64,000 bases of DNA from Bacteroidota bacterium (GTDB lineage: Bacteria > Bacteroidota > Bacteroidia > B-17B0 > Aurantibacillaceae), in contig JADJSH010000012.1 in NCBI GenBank assembly GCA_016711805.1, positions 62,001 through 126,000 of the forward strand, given 5' to 3'. Made by a program: the position numbers and the translations under genes. Below, piece after piece: positions 44,682 to 55,400 of the stretch; within the stretch, counting starts at the first letter, position 1; each line of letters opens with the position of its first letter. The notes under the pieces are model-generated. The model was not told where the DNA came from. It ran no database searches and saw only the letters and a program-made list of their open reading frames with translations.

Positions 44682-45365
44682 ATGAATGTTATCATTACAG
44701 GAGCAAGCAGAGGAATTGGTTTTGAATTAGTTCAGCAGTTTTTAAATGCTGGTGATACCGTTTTTTGTTTGACAAGAAATTTAGAACCTTTAAAAACTAT
44801 ATCGCATCCTAATTTAAAATCTATATCTACCGATTTGAGTTCTCAAGAAAGTATGGATGACGCTGTTGCTTTTATAAAAAAAGAAGTAAAGCAAATGGAT
44901 TGTATTATTCATAATGCAGGTTCATTAGTAAATAAACCCTACGAAACTATCTCTTATAAAGAATTAGGGGAAGTTTATAAGGTAAATGTATTTGCGCCTT
45001 ATTATTTAACCCAACAATTATTGCCTTTACTAGGAAAAAAATCGAAAGCACATATTGTTAATATTAGTAGCATGGGAGGCTTTCAGGGTAGTTCTAAATT
45101 TGCAGGATTATCAGCGTACAGCTCATCAAAAGCAGCTTTGGTTGGTTTAACAGAGTGTTTAGCTGAAGAATTAAAAGAAAAAAATATCTCCGTTAATTGT
45201 TTAGCTATTGGTGCAGTGCAAACAGAAATGTTAGCAGAAGCTTTCCCAGGTTATCAAGCGCCTTTATCTCCAAAACAAATGGCAGAATATATTTTTGATT
45301 TTGCTGCAAAAGGGCATTTATATTATAACGGTAAAATTTTGCCTGTATCATCTAGTACTCCTTAA
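44682..45365 (+). CDS. Short-chain dehydrogenase/reductase
   Basis: 227 residues, classical SDR. Cofactor motif TGASRGIG (6-13), NAG (78-80), and a catalytic Ser (129/130), Tyr146 and Lys150 in SAYSSSK. Substrate unknown. It is tightly linked to mqnC (5 bp), and the TonB-receptor gene begins 10 bp later, so it may be read on the same transcript as either. A sepiapterin-reductase-like role with the folE/PTPS pair is possible but unsupported. Confidence 0.85.
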   Translation: MNVIITGASRGIGFELVQQFLNAGDTVFCLTRNLEPLKTISHPNLKSISTDLSSQESMDDAVAFIKKEVKQMDCIIHNAGSLVNKPYETISYKELGEVYKVNVFAPYYLTQQLLPLLGKKSKAHIVNISSMGGFQGSSKFAGLSAYSSSKAALVGLTECLAEELKEKNISVNCLAIGAVQTEMLAEAFPGYQAPLSPKQMAEYIFDFAAKGHLYYNGKILPVSSSTP

Positions 45366-45375
45366 ACTGTAATTT

Positions 45376-47739
45376 GTGAAACACATTTTCTTTATAATAT
45401 CTATTGTTTTCTTTTGTGATATATATTCACAAGAATTAACACAAACTATCCGTGGAACAGTTTTAGATAAGCAAACGCAAAGTCCATTGCCTGGTGCTGT
45501 TATCAGTATTTTAAATTCAGAGCCAATGAAAGCAACCACTACCGATGAAAATGGAAAATTCCGTTTTGATAATGTGTTGTTGGGTAGAAAACAATTAAAA
45601 ATTTCCTTAATTTCTTATAAAGAGAAATCTCAAACGGTTGTTTTAACAACAGGGAAAGAAACGGTTTTAAACATTGAATTAGAAGAGAGTGCCGTGCAAG
45701 GTCAAGAAGTTATCATCTCCGCAGAAATTGATAAAACAAAATCTAACAATAAAATGGCAACGGTTAGTTCTCGTATTTTTAGTACGGAGGAAGCAAACCG
45801 TTATGCAGGTAGTAGAGGCGATCCAGCTCGTATGGCAGCAAACTTTGCTGGTGTAAGTGGCGCCAACGATAGTCGTAATGACATTATTGTTCGGGGAAAT
45901 TCTCCTTTAGGAATTTTATGGCGGTTGAATGGTTTGGATATCCCTAATCCTAGTCATTTTGGTAGTATGGGTTCTTCGGGTGGACCAATCAGTATTTTAA
46001 ATAATAATACGTTGGATAATTCTGATTTTATGACAGGCGCTTTTCCAGCAGATTATGGTAATGCAACAGCAGGCGTGTTTGATTTAAAAATGCGTTCTGG
46101 TAACAATGAAAAATATGAATTTTTAGGCATGGTTGGTTTTAATGGATTCGAATTAGGAGCAGAGGGTCCATTTAGCAAGAAAAAGAAAAACGCGTCTTTT
46201 ATGGTTAATTACCGGTACTCAACACTTTCTGTTTTTAAATACATAGGGTTGGATTTTGGAACTGGTAGTGCCGTGCCGCAATACCAAGATGTAACGTTTA
46301 AAATAGATTTACCTTCTAAAAAATTAGGTAAGTTTTCTATTTGGGGCATTGGCGGCTTAAGTTATGCAGAGTTGTTGCAAAGTCAGCAATCAAAAGACAA
46401 TAACTTATATGGTTATAGCGGGCGAAATATGTTGTTCAGATCAAATGTCGGTGCTGGCGGAATTTCACATACTTATTTAATGAGCAGCAGTTCTTATATC
46501 AAAACAAATATTGGCGTATCTGGTCAATACAACTATATTTTAGCTGATAGAGTGGATACAAGTACCACTCCTGAAACCATTAGACCCGAATATCGTAATA
46601 CATCTTATACAACAAGATATTCTATTAATACTACCTATAATAAGAAATTTAATTCTCGCAATTTCTTAAACGCAGGTATTTATGCCGATTTGTATAATAC
46701 AACATTTGTAGACAGTATTGATAGTTATGGAACTGGCTTTGTAACATTACGAAACTATAAAGGTCAAACTGCCTTAACTCGTGGATTTATACAATTGAAA
46801 CATAACTTTAGTGAAAAGTTTTATGCAAACATTGGATTTACGTATCAGTACTTGCTGCTAAATGGAGCTCAATCGCCTGAACCACGCTTAGGCTTAAAGT
46901 ATGAAATTAATAAAAAACAATCTCTAAGTTTTGGCGCAGGATTACATAGTCAGGTGCAACCTTTGTATGTTTATTTTGCAACAGCTAATTTAGGTAACGG
47001 ACAAGTAAAAGAAACCAATCGCAATTTAGATTTCACAAAAGCAGCACATGCTGTATTAGCGTATGATGTGAATTTATTTAATAGTGTGCGTATTAAAACA
47101 GAACTGTATTATCAATATTTGTATCGAGTGCCAGTTAAAACACGTCAAGATTACTTTAGTACGGCAAATTTGGGCGCAGATTTTAATAGTCCGAATGTTG
47201 ATAGCTTAGTAAACAATGGAACAGGAGAAAATTATGGGATTGAATTGACCTTAGAGAAATTTTATAGCAAAGGCTATTATTTTTTAGTAACTGCCTCTTT
47301 ATTCGAAAGTAAATATACTGGTAGCGACGGCGTTTATAGAAACACAGCTTTTAATGGTAACTATGTGTTTAATGCGCTGGCAGGTAAAGAATTTAAAATA
47401 AAAGAAAAACATATTTTAGCCTTAGATGTAAAGGTGACTTACGCAGGCGGCAAACGTTATGTGCCAATTGATATTCCTGCCTCTATTGCTTATCAGGATG
47501 AAGTAAGAGATGGAACGCAGGCCTACAATCCTCAGTATGACCCCTATTTTAGAATAGATGTAAAACCTTCGTATAAATTAAATACCAAACGTTTTACGCA
47601 TGAAATAAGTGTGGATATTCAAAACGTTACTAAACACAATAATATATTTCAGCAACAATACGATTTGAATACACAAACCATTAAAACAGATTACCAGTTG
47701 AAATTTTTTGTGATACCTCAGTATCGTTTAACCTTCTAA
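45376..47739 (+). CDS. TonB-dependent outer-membrane receptor with CarboxypepD_reg-like domain
   Basis: 787 residues from a GTG codon that opens a signal peptide (to about YSQ). Residues about 22-110 are a carboxypeptidase-regulatory-like beta domain (TIRGTVLDKQTQSPLPGAVI). A plug follows (about 125-235, DIIVRGNSPLGILWRLNG), then a 22-strand-type beta barrel to the C-terminus, which ends in the aromatic strand YRLTF. It imports a ligand across the outer membrane using TonB energy. No SusD-like partner is adjacent. The next gene encodes a large sensor kinase, which may respond to uptake. Confidence 0.9.
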   Translation: MKHIFFIISIVFFCDIYSQELTQTIRGTVLDKQTQSPLPGAVISILNSEPMKATTTDENGKFRFDNVLLGRKQLKISLISYKEKSQTVVLTTGKETVLNIELEESAVQGQEVIISAEIDKTKSNNKMATVSSRIFSTEEANRYAGSRGDPARMAANFAGVSGANDSRNDIIVRGNSPLGILWRLNGLDIPNPSHFGSMGSSGGPISILNNNTLDNSDFMTGAFPADYGNATAGVFDLKMRSGNNEKYEFLGMVGFNGFELGAEGPFSKKKKNASFMVNYRYSTLSVFKYIGLDFGTGSAVPQYQDVTFKIDLPSKKLGKFSIWGIGGLSYAELLQSQQSKDNNLYGYSGRNMLFRSNVGAGGISHTYLMSSSSYIKTNIGVSGQYNYILADRVDTSTTPETIRPEYRNTSYTTRYSINTTYNKKFNSRNFLNAGIYADLYNTTFVDSIDSYGTGFVTLRNYKGQTALTRGFIQLKHNFSEKFYANIGFTYQYLLLNGAQSPEPRLGLKYEINKKQSLSFGAGLHSQVQPLYVYFATANLGNGQVKETNRNLDFTKAAHAVLAYDVNLFNSVRIKTELYYQYLYRVPVKTRQDYFSTANLGADFNSPNVDSLVNNGTGENYGIELTLEKFYSKGYYFLVTASLFESKYTGSDGVYRNTAFNGNYVFNALAGKEFKIKEKHILALDVKVTYAGGKRYVPIDIPASIAYQDEVRDGTQAYNPQYDPYFRIDVKPSYKLNTKRFTHEISVDIQNVTKHNNIFQQQYDLNTQTIKTDYQLKFFVIPQYRLTF

Positions 47740-47795
47740 AGGTCTATTTATTCAATTTTTTTTATAAATTCGTTTAGATTATCCATTTAAAAATT

Positions 47796-50726
47796 TTGAA
47801 TAAACTATACAGATATACATTTCTCAAATTTTTACTTGTTCTGATATTTGGTTGCCAGACTTATATTTCTTTATCGCAAACTCCATATTACTATAAAATA
47901 AACGAAGAAAATGGGTTGCCTTCCAGCGAAGTGTATCAAATTATTCAGGACGACTTTGGATATATTTGGATAGGTTGTGACGCTGGACTATATAGATACG
48001 ATGGAATTCGTTTTAAATCTTATAGTTCTAAAAAACAAAATAGCAGAAGTATTTCGGGCTTAAAAATTGATAAAGATAAAAATTTATGGTGCCAAAATTT
48101 TTCCGGACAGATATATAGAGTAACTGCGGATTCATTAACTCTTGTGATTGATGCATCTAATAAAATATCTTCTTATTCTCAATATGCGATTGATAAAGAA
48201 CAACATATTTGGATTGCAAACATTAAAACAATTGAGTGTTATGATTTCATTGGAAAGAAATTGGCCTCATTTTCAAAGTTAAATCATGCAAAAGATACTA
48301 TATGCTGGCAAGAAGTTGAAGTAAATACTCAAGGAAAAATTTATGTGACATCTCAAAAAAATGGTATCGGAGTAATTTATAAATCAGGCTCGAAATACGA
48401 TATTTCATTTCTAGATTCAACAACTACGGTTCAGCAGCGCGTTGCGCTTGACTCTTATGGTAATTCATTAATTGCTTTAACTGAAATTAATATTAAAAGG
48501 GAGTATATTATTTCTTTAGTTGTTGGTGAATCGGTGATTGAAAAAAACAGATTCTTGCCTTTTACAAAAGATGGTTTGATTTATAAAGTTTATAAAGATA
48601 ATTTAAATCGTCATTGGTTGTGCACTTCTTCTGGAGTTGTAAAATTAAATAAGGATTTTAGATTAGATGAGGAAAGCAAATTCTTTTTTAACAACGATAA
48701 AATTTCCTGTATTTACCAAGATAAGGAAGGAAGTTTATGGATAAGCAGTTTGCAAAATGGAATTTATGTGATTCCTAATTATGAGTTAAGCTTATTCGAT
48801 GAGCAAAGCTCTAATTTATCCGACCATAATATTACATCTTTATTAAAAACAGCTAAAAACGAATTGCTGGTTGGGACTTACACAGGTTCAATATACAAAT
48901 TGAACGAGAATAATACATTTGAATTGTTTTCACAACAAAAAGAAATTGCTTATCGTACCGTGAAAAAAATGAAAGAATGGGGAGGTGGATTGTATGTTGC
49001 GCATGGACCATTATCGTTTTTTGGTCAAAAAAAGGAAACTGTTTTTGAGGTCTATAATTTCAGAGATTTTTGTTGGATAGGTGATTCCTTGTTTTTTGTG
49101 ACATCTGGTATGTTTGGAGTTTTTCCAAAATTCCATTCTATTCCAAGTAGTTATATAGATAGGCGAGCTATTGCTTTTCATACTAGAGGTTGTAGAGCAT
49201 TAACAATTGATAAAAAAACAAATACGATTTATTTTGCTTCAATTGATGGATTATTTAAATATTCGAATGGAAAAACATCCGAAATTAAATTAAGCGGTAA
49301 GTCTATTTTTGCTAATAAGTTAATTTTTTTATTTGATCAATTATGGGTAGGATCAGTAAACGAAGGATTGTTTGTTTTACAAAAAGAGAAAATTTGGAAA
49401 CACTACAACCATGAAAATTTGTTACATGGCGATGGTGTTAAAAGTTTTAAAATAGTCGGAGAAACTGTTTTTGTAGCAACGGAGCAAGGGCTGACTAAGA
49501 TTAATTGTAAAACGCAGCAATCTGAATTTTTTGATTATTCAGATGGAATCGTATCAAAAGAAATAAATGATATTGAATATATAAATGAAACTCTAATTTT
49601 GGGAACAAATAAGGGGTTATTGAAATTACCATCTCAAATCACAAAAAATACAGTTTACCCAAATATTGAAATTACATCTGTATTTGTAAATCAATTATTG
49701 ATTAAGAAAGATGATAAGTTATTGAATTTAAATTATAATGAAAATAATATAGATATTGATTTTAATACTGCCTGTTTGAGGGCAAGAGGGAATTTTAAAT
49801 ACAAGTATCGTTTATTAGGGTTAGATGCAACTTGGCATTATAATTCAGGTATCAATAATCACATACAATATGCTTCTTTACCGAGTGGCGAATTTATTTT
49901 TGAAATTAGAGCCGTTAATGAAGATGGTTTAGAAAGTTTAAAAACAGAGCAAGTAAAATTTATCATCAAGAGTCCGTTTTGGCAACGCTGGTGGTTTTAC
50001 GCTTTAATGGTGCTTTTGGGTTCGGGTGTGGTTGCTATTTTATTCATGATTCGAATCCGTTTTATTACTAGAAGAGCTGAGTTAAGAAACAAAGTCACTG
50101 CATCTCAGCTAACGGCTTTAAAATCTCAAATGAATCCACATTTCTTATTTAATACTTTAAATTCTTTACAAGATTTAATATTAAAACACGATATTAAAAA
50201 TTCTAATTACTATTTAAATAAATTTAGTTTGCTAATGAGGGAGATACTTGATATGTCGGGTAAAGACGAAGTTCCATTGTCTCGTGAAATTAAATTGTTA
50301 GATACTTATTTAGAATTAGAAAAGTTACGTTTTGGCGATGAGTTTAAATTTATAATTAAAGTCGACGATGAAATAGATGTTGATCATTTACTTTTACCTC
50401 CTATGATTATTCAGCCTTTTATTGAAAATGCATTAAAACATGGATTGTTGCATAAGAAAGGAAATAAAAATTTATTTATGGAGTTTAAGTTGATGCATGA
50501 TGTGTTGATTTGTGAAATCACAGATAATGGAGTGGGGAGAAAGAAATCAGAAGAAATAAAGGCAAGGAATAGTAAGACTCATCAATCGTTTGCTACAGAA
50601 GCAACCGACAAGCGTATGGATTTATTGAATTCATTTAATGATAAGCATTATAGTTTTGAAATTATTGATTTGTATGAAGATGGGAAACCATTAGGAACAA
50701 AAGTCATTATTTCTATTCCTGTTTAA
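47796..50726 (+). CDS. Two-component regulator propeller sensor with LytS-like histidine kinase domain
   Basis: 976 residues from a TTG start that opens a signal peptide. The periplasmic part is two propeller-type repeat blocks (GYIWIGCDAGLYRYDG, HWLCTSSGVVKLN, LWISSLQNGIYVIP) followed by a Y_Y_Y-like domain (about 640-725). One membrane helix lies at about 732-753. The cytoplasmic kinase has the LytS/His_kinase motif MNPHFLFNTLNSLQ with phospho-acceptor His782, an N-box-like PFIENALKHG and DNGVG. It should phosphorylate a LytTR-type regulator; the best candidate is encoded at 51647. This is a periplasmic ligand sensor, ligand unknown. Confidence 0.88.
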   Translation: MNKLYRYTFLKFLLVLIFGCQTYISLSQTPYYYKINEENGLPSSEVYQIIQDDFGYIWIGCDAGLYRYDGIRFKSYSSKKQNSRSISGLKIDKDKNLWCQNFSGQIYRVTADSLTLVIDASNKISSYSQYAIDKEQHIWIANIKTIECYDFIGKKLASFSKLNHAKDTICWQEVEVNTQGKIYVTSQKNGIGVIYKSGSKYDISFLDSTTTVQQRVALDSYGNSLIALTEINIKREYIISLVVGESVIEKNRFLPFTKDGLIYKVYKDNLNRHWLCTSSGVVKLNKDFRLDEESKFFFNNDKISCIYQDKEGSLWISSLQNGIYVIPNYELSLFDEQSSNLSDHNITSLLKTAKNELLVGTYTGSIYKLNENNTFELFSQQKEIAYRTVKKMKEWGGGLYVAHGPLSFFGQKKETVFEVYNFRDFCWIGDSLFFVTSGMFGVFPKFHSIPSSYIDRRAIAFHTRGCRALTIDKKTNTIYFASIDGLFKYSNGKTSEIKLSGKSIFANKLIFLFDQLWVGSVNEGLFVLQKEKIWKHYNHENLLHGDGVKSFKIVGETVFVATEQGLTKINCKTQQSEFFDYSDGIVSKEINDIEYINETLILGTNKGLLKLPSQITKNTVYPNIEITSVFVNQLLIKKDDKLLNLNYNENNIDIDFNTACLRARGNFKYKYRLLGLDATWHYNSGINNHIQYASLPSGEFIFEIRAVNEDGLESLKTEQVKFIIKSPFWQRWWFYALMVLLGSGVVAILFMIRIRFITRRAELRNKVTASQLTALKSQMNPHFLFNTLNSLQDLILKHDIKNSNYYLNKFSLLMREILDMSGKDEVPLSREIKLLDTYLELEKLRFGDEFKFIIKVDDEIDVDHLLLPPMIIQPFIENALKHGLLHKKGNKNLFMEFKLMHDVLICEITDNGVGRKKSEEIKARNSKTHQSFATEATDKRMDLLNSFNDKHYSFEIIDLYEDGKPLGTKVIISIPV

Positions 50727-50756
50727 CGGTTGATGAATTAATTCATACAGTTCATG
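50727..50756 (+). promoter_or_regulatory. Candidate LytTR-binding site upstream of the secreted-protein gene
   Basis: Two 9-bp direct repeats, ACGGTTGAT (50727-50735) and ACAGTTCAT (50748-50756), are separated by exactly 12 bp. Against the published LytTR pattern [TA][AC][CA]GTTN[AG][TG] the second is a full match and the first has one mismatch. The -7 box TAGGTTTG begins at 50789 with no good -33 element, as expected for an activated promoter. Confidence 0.6.
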
Positions 50757-50788
50757 CATTCATGCTAATATATGTTTTATATATGACA

Positions 50789-50796
50789 TAGGTTTG
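50789..50796 (+). promoter_or_regulatory. -7 element of the promoter for the gene at 50822
   Basis: TAGGTTTG matches TAnnTTTG. It lies 25 bp before the ATG and 32 bp after the LytTR-like site. Confidence 0.55.
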
Positions 50797-50821
50797 TTTC
50801 ATAATCTATAAAACAAATCTT

Positions 50822-51627
50822 ATGATCAAAATTAAAACATTAGCAACAACGGTATTATGTTTATCTGCTATAATGAATTCCTCAAACATTCATGCTCAAA
50901 CTTTTGAATGTGAAGGAAAAAAAATTGTGGCTGAAGGAAAAAAAATAGTCGAATATAAAGAATCTAGCGGCAAAGGGTTAAGTGCATTTGTAGCAATCCG
51001 CCAGGATTCTATTATTTATACAAGTATCAAAACAAATCCAGACGAATCATTATATATGATTCAAAAATTTCATTTTTTTATTGGCGACGTTTTGTTTACT
51101 GATATGATGGTTCAAAGAGCATTTTATCCTAAAAAAGTTGAGGAAAAAACAATTAGCGTTGTTTCCTTGTATGCTTTTGGTAACCAACAATTAGATTGGT
51201 ATGAGGAAATGCTTTGTGGGTTAAAAAAGTTTGGACTGTACAGAAAACAAGGATTGGAATTATTTTTTGATAATGATGCGGATGCTAAAGAATTTTTTAC
51301 TAAAATCAAAGCAATTTATGCTACTTTGCCTCCTAAAGAAACGACAACTGGCAGCAATAGTGTCAAAAAACGGATGATAAAAGTGCGACATCTAATTATG
51401 TTACTGTGTTTAACGACATGGGAAAAGATATGTATGTTAAAAAAGATATGGACCCAATGGTGTACACTATTGCTCCTAATGCCTCTCACACATTTACTTG
51501 TAAATTAGGTGAAAAAGTATCTTGGTGCGAAAAAAATTCTACAACATTAAGAGGTACCTTATTTACGATTTCAGATCAAATGATTAAGGACAAAACAATT
51601 AAACTTTCTTCAGGTACAAAAAAATAG
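50822..51627 (+). CDS. Secreted protein of unknown function, interrupted by an apparent -1 frameshift
   Basis: Signal peptide to about HAQ, then a mature domain that reads well to SVKK near 51370. In the starting frame the next 45 residues turn into a Leu/Met/Trp-rich nonsense-like tail ending at 51508. The overlapping frame continues from the same point (TDDKSATSNYVTVFND and onward, rich in Lys, Asp and Thr) to a stop at 51627. One extra A in the A-run at 51365-51370 would join them into about 268 residues. It lies between the sensor kinase and its likely regulator and has a candidate LytTR site upstream. No family recognised. Confidence 0.75.
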
Positions 51628-51646
51628 TTTAATTTTGTTATAACAG

Positions 51647-52408
51647 GTGAATACAATTAATGCCATAATTATTGATGATGAAGAAAGAGCCAGAAATACT
51701 CTTTCTTCATTGTTATTAAATTATTGCCCCGAAATAAATGTTTTAGCAACTTGCTCTAATGTTCCTGATGGTGTTTTAGCAATTAATAAACATAAGCCAG
51801 ATGTTGTATTCCTAGATATAGAAATGCCCGATTATAATGGTTTTGAATTATTAGGCTTTTTTAGAGAAATTGATTTCGATATTATTTTTGTAACAGCTTA
51901 CAGCGAATATGCCATCAAAGCTTTCGAAATTTCGGCCGTTGATTATATTTTGAAACCAATTGATATTGATCAATTAAAAAATTCCGTTGAAAAACTGAAA
52001 CAAAAAAAACTGCACTCTCAAATGCAGGAGCAAATAGAGTTGCTTAAAGAATCTTATAAGGGTGATGATATTCGTAAAATAGCACTCTCTATGAGCAACG
52101 GCCTTACCTTTGTTGAAGTTGCAGATATTGTTTTATTAGAAGCGGATGGTGCTTACACAACCTTTTATTTAAAAGACGGACAAAAGATTTTGGTGAGTAA
52201 AAAATTGAAATTTTACGAAGATATTTTATCTAATCGTTCGTTCTTTTTTAGGACACATCGTTCATACTTTATTAATGTCAATTTCATTAAAAAATACAGC
52301 CGTAGCGAGAATGCTATCCTCATGGATAATGGAACTTCTATTAATATTTCTCGCGACAGAAAACAAGAGTTTGAAACTCTTTTAAAGGAACTTCGTGTTT
52401 CTATCTAA
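51647..52408 (+). CDS. LytTR family response regulator
   Basis: 253 residues from a GTG codon. Receiver domain (about 3-120) with acidic residues Asp10-Asp11, phospho-acceptor Asp57 (VVFLDIEMP), a Thr in FVTAYSEYA and Lys in ILKPIDID. A linker helix is followed by the LytTR DNA-binding domain (about 150-250; RTHRSYFINVNFIKKYSR). A TAATTTTG box at 51630-51637 provides a very close promoter. It likely receives phosphate from the kinase at 47796 and binds the two 21-bp-period repeat sites at 50727 and 52411; this pairing is inferred. Confidence 0.93.
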   Translation: MNTINAIIIDDEERARNTLSSLLLNYCPEINVLATCSNVPDGVLAINKHKPDVVFLDIEMPDYNGFELLGFFREIDFDIIFVTAYSEYAIKAFEISAVDYILKPIDIDQLKNSVEKLKQKKLHSQMQEQIELLKESYKGDDIRKIALSMSNGLTFVEVADIVLLEADGAYTTFYLKDGQKILVSKKLKFYEDILSNRSFFFRTHRSYFINVNFIKKYSRSENAILMDNGTSINISRDRKQEFETLLKELRVSI

Positions 52409-52410
52409 TT

Positions 52411-52440
52411 GCAGTTCATGAACTAAATTTTACGGTTCGT
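52411..52440 (+). promoter_or_regulatory. Candidate LytTR-binding site upstream of the kelch/Ig gene
   Basis: Direct repeats GCAGTTCAT (52411-52419) and ACGGTTCGT (52432-52440) with a 12-bp spacer; each has one mismatch to the LytTR pattern. Extended by a few bases they become GTTCATGAAC and GTTCGTGAAC, 21 bp apart. A weak -7-like GATTTTCG starts at 52474, nearly the same distance as at the first site. Confidence 0.55.
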
Positions 52441-52498
52441 GAACTTCAGATCTTCCAAAATCAATTAATTAGTGATTTTCGTGTAAAATTTAAATTAC

Positions 52499-55400
52499 AT
52501 GAAAAAACTATTATTATTTATTGCAGTTATTAATTTATTTCAAGCAAAATCGCAATCTGCGCAATTTGCATGGATAAAAGGTTCATCAGCTAATTATCAG
52601 TATGGTGTATATGGCACCCAAGGAGTTTCAAATGCAACAAATTTGCCCGGTTTTAGAAGTGATCATGTATCATGGACAAATAATACAGGTTCATTGTGGA
52701 TGTTCGGTGGAACAGGTTATGCTGTTTCTGGAGCTGCAGGACAATTAAATGATTTATGGAAATACAATGTTAGTCTGAATGAATGGACTTGGATGAAAGG
52801 TCCCAGCACAATAAATCAAATTGGAGCATATGGTACTAAAGGTATTAGTTCGGCGACGACTACTCCTGGTTCAAGATATTCAAGTGCTACTTGGATAGAT
52901 AATTCTGGAAACCTTTGGTTATTTGGTGGGAATGGACGTGCAACAACGGCAACTACTGGTTATTTAAATGATTTGTGGAAGTTTGATGTAACTACAAATG
53001 AGTGGACGTGGATGTCTGGTTCGAATGCAATAAATCAAGTTGGTACTTATGGTACGAAAGGTGTTCCTACCGCATCAACTATTCCTGGAGGAAGATATGA
53101 TGCTGTAACATGGATTGATAATTCTGGAAACTTGTGGTTACATGGAGGAAATGGATTAGCTACGACGGGATCGGGTGGTTTGTTGAACGATTTATGGAAA
53201 TATAATGTACTAACAAATCAATGGACTTGGGTTTCTGGTGGTAATGCAATTAATAGTGTTGGCACTTATGGTACTAAAGGAACTTCAGGGCCTTCTAATG
53301 TACCAGGTGGAAGATCTGGAGCTAAAGGTTTTAAAGATAGTAATGGTGACCTTTGGATATATGGTGGAAATGGTATTCCTGCATCAATTGGTGTAGGAAT
53401 GTTGTGTGATTTGTGGAAGTATAGTTTTACAAATAATCAATGGACATGGATGAGTGGAACGAGTATTGGCGGATCAGTAGGAGTATATGGCTCAAAGGGA
53501 TTTCCTTCTGCATCTAACTACCCCGGTGGTCGAATGAACATGACTAGTTGGGTAGATTCTCAAAATAATTTTTGGTTGTACGGTGGTTATGGCGCTGGTT
53601 CTGTAGCTGGTAATGGAGCCTTAAATGATTTATGGATGTATAATACTTTAAATAATACTTGGGTTTGGACATCTGGTGCTAATTCAACTGGTCAGGTTGC
53701 TGTTTACGGAACACAAGGTGTTTCATCGGCAACTAATACTCCTGGTGGCAGATATAAATCAAGTTCATGGACAGATAATGCAGGAGCATTTTGGCTTTAT
53801 GGTGGAACTGTTGTTGGAGGTGAAAGAAGTGATTTATGGAAAATAGATGTTTGTCTTGCACCTGCATCTCCATCGGCAGCATCACAAACAATATGTGTTG
53901 GAAGTTCAGGAACTTTAACAGCTACTGGAAATGCAAATTTAGGTTGGTATTCTGGAGCTACTGGAGGCACATATTTAGGAAGTGGAAGCGTATATGTTAC
54001 ACCTACTTTAACTTCTAGTGCAACTTATTATGTGCAAGATAGTTCATGTGCTCAAAGTTTAAGAACACCTATAGTAGTTACGGCAACTCAGCCTACGATT
54101 ACTATTGCAGGAACGAACACAGTATGTTCCAATTCATCAGCAACCTTAACCGCATCAGGAGCTTCAACTTATACATGGAGTACTTCTCAAGTTACAAACA
54201 CGATATCTGTGGCACCAACATCTACAACTATATACACGGTTACTGGTACTGATGCATTTGGTTGCATCAGTACTAAAACTAAAACATTAACAACTATTGC
54301 ATTACCTGCAGTTGCTATTGCCGGTTCGGGTTCAGTCTGCGCTGGTTCAGGATTATTTTTAACTGCATCGGGCGCAAATACTTATACTTGGAATACTGGT
54401 TCTACCGCTACTAGTATTTTAGCGGCTCCAGCTTCATCTTTTGTTTATACAGTAACAGGAAGAACAACTTCAACAGGATGTGTGAAAACACAAACAGCTT
54501 TAGTAACTGTGCAGCAAGTTACTGCAACTATTACTGGTAACTTTTCTGTATGTTTAGGAAGTACTTCAGTGTTAACTGCCAGTGGAGCCAATTCTTATAC
54601 CTGGACATCAAACGTTATAGGTGCTGCTTACGGACCAACGGTTACTGCTTTCCCAAGCGCTTCTTTTAATTATTCCTTAACAGCTAAAGATTTGCAAGGT
54701 TGTACAAAAACACAAACGTTTGTTGTATCACCCCTTGCAAATCCAACCGTTAGTATCATTGTTCCTGCCACTCAGTGCGCTGGAACAAATATCACATTAA
54801 CAGGTGCAGGCGCAAGCACTTATACTTGGCAACCAGGAAACATTGTAGGTACAACAGCGGTGGTTTCTCCAACCACAAATATGTCTTATTCAGTAACGGG
54901 TTCGGCTGCTAATACTTGCACAAATTCAACATCTGCATTCATATCTGTAAATGCAAAACCTAATATTAGTATAGTATCTACGCCAAGTGTTATATGTGCT
55001 GGTGCTTCGGTAAATTTATCGGGAGCCGGTGGAATTACCAATGGATATACTTGGAGCACAGGAGCTACTACTTTTTCAACTTTAGTATCGCCTTCGGTAA
55101 CTACTACCTACAGTTTAATCGGAACGGCTGTAAATACTTGCACAAACTCTGCGGTGAAAACAATTACTGTAAATCCGTTACCAACATTAACCGTTACTGG
55201 TAATAATGTATTATGCGCAGGTAATTCAACAACTTTAACTGCTAGTGGCGCCAATACTTATACATGGAGCGCAGGATTCTTGGTTCCAACAATTGGTGTT
55301 ACTCCATTATCGTCTACAAATTACTCTGTTATAGGTAAGGATGCAAATAACTGCACTAATACTACGACTTATTCTGTGACAGTTAATGCTTTGCCTGTTG

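Noticed and set aside
51365..51371. Programmed -1 frameshift site
   Set aside because: The run is not a standard X-XXY-YYZ heptamer in the reading frame and no stimulating structure is evident; loss of one A is simpler, though not excluded.
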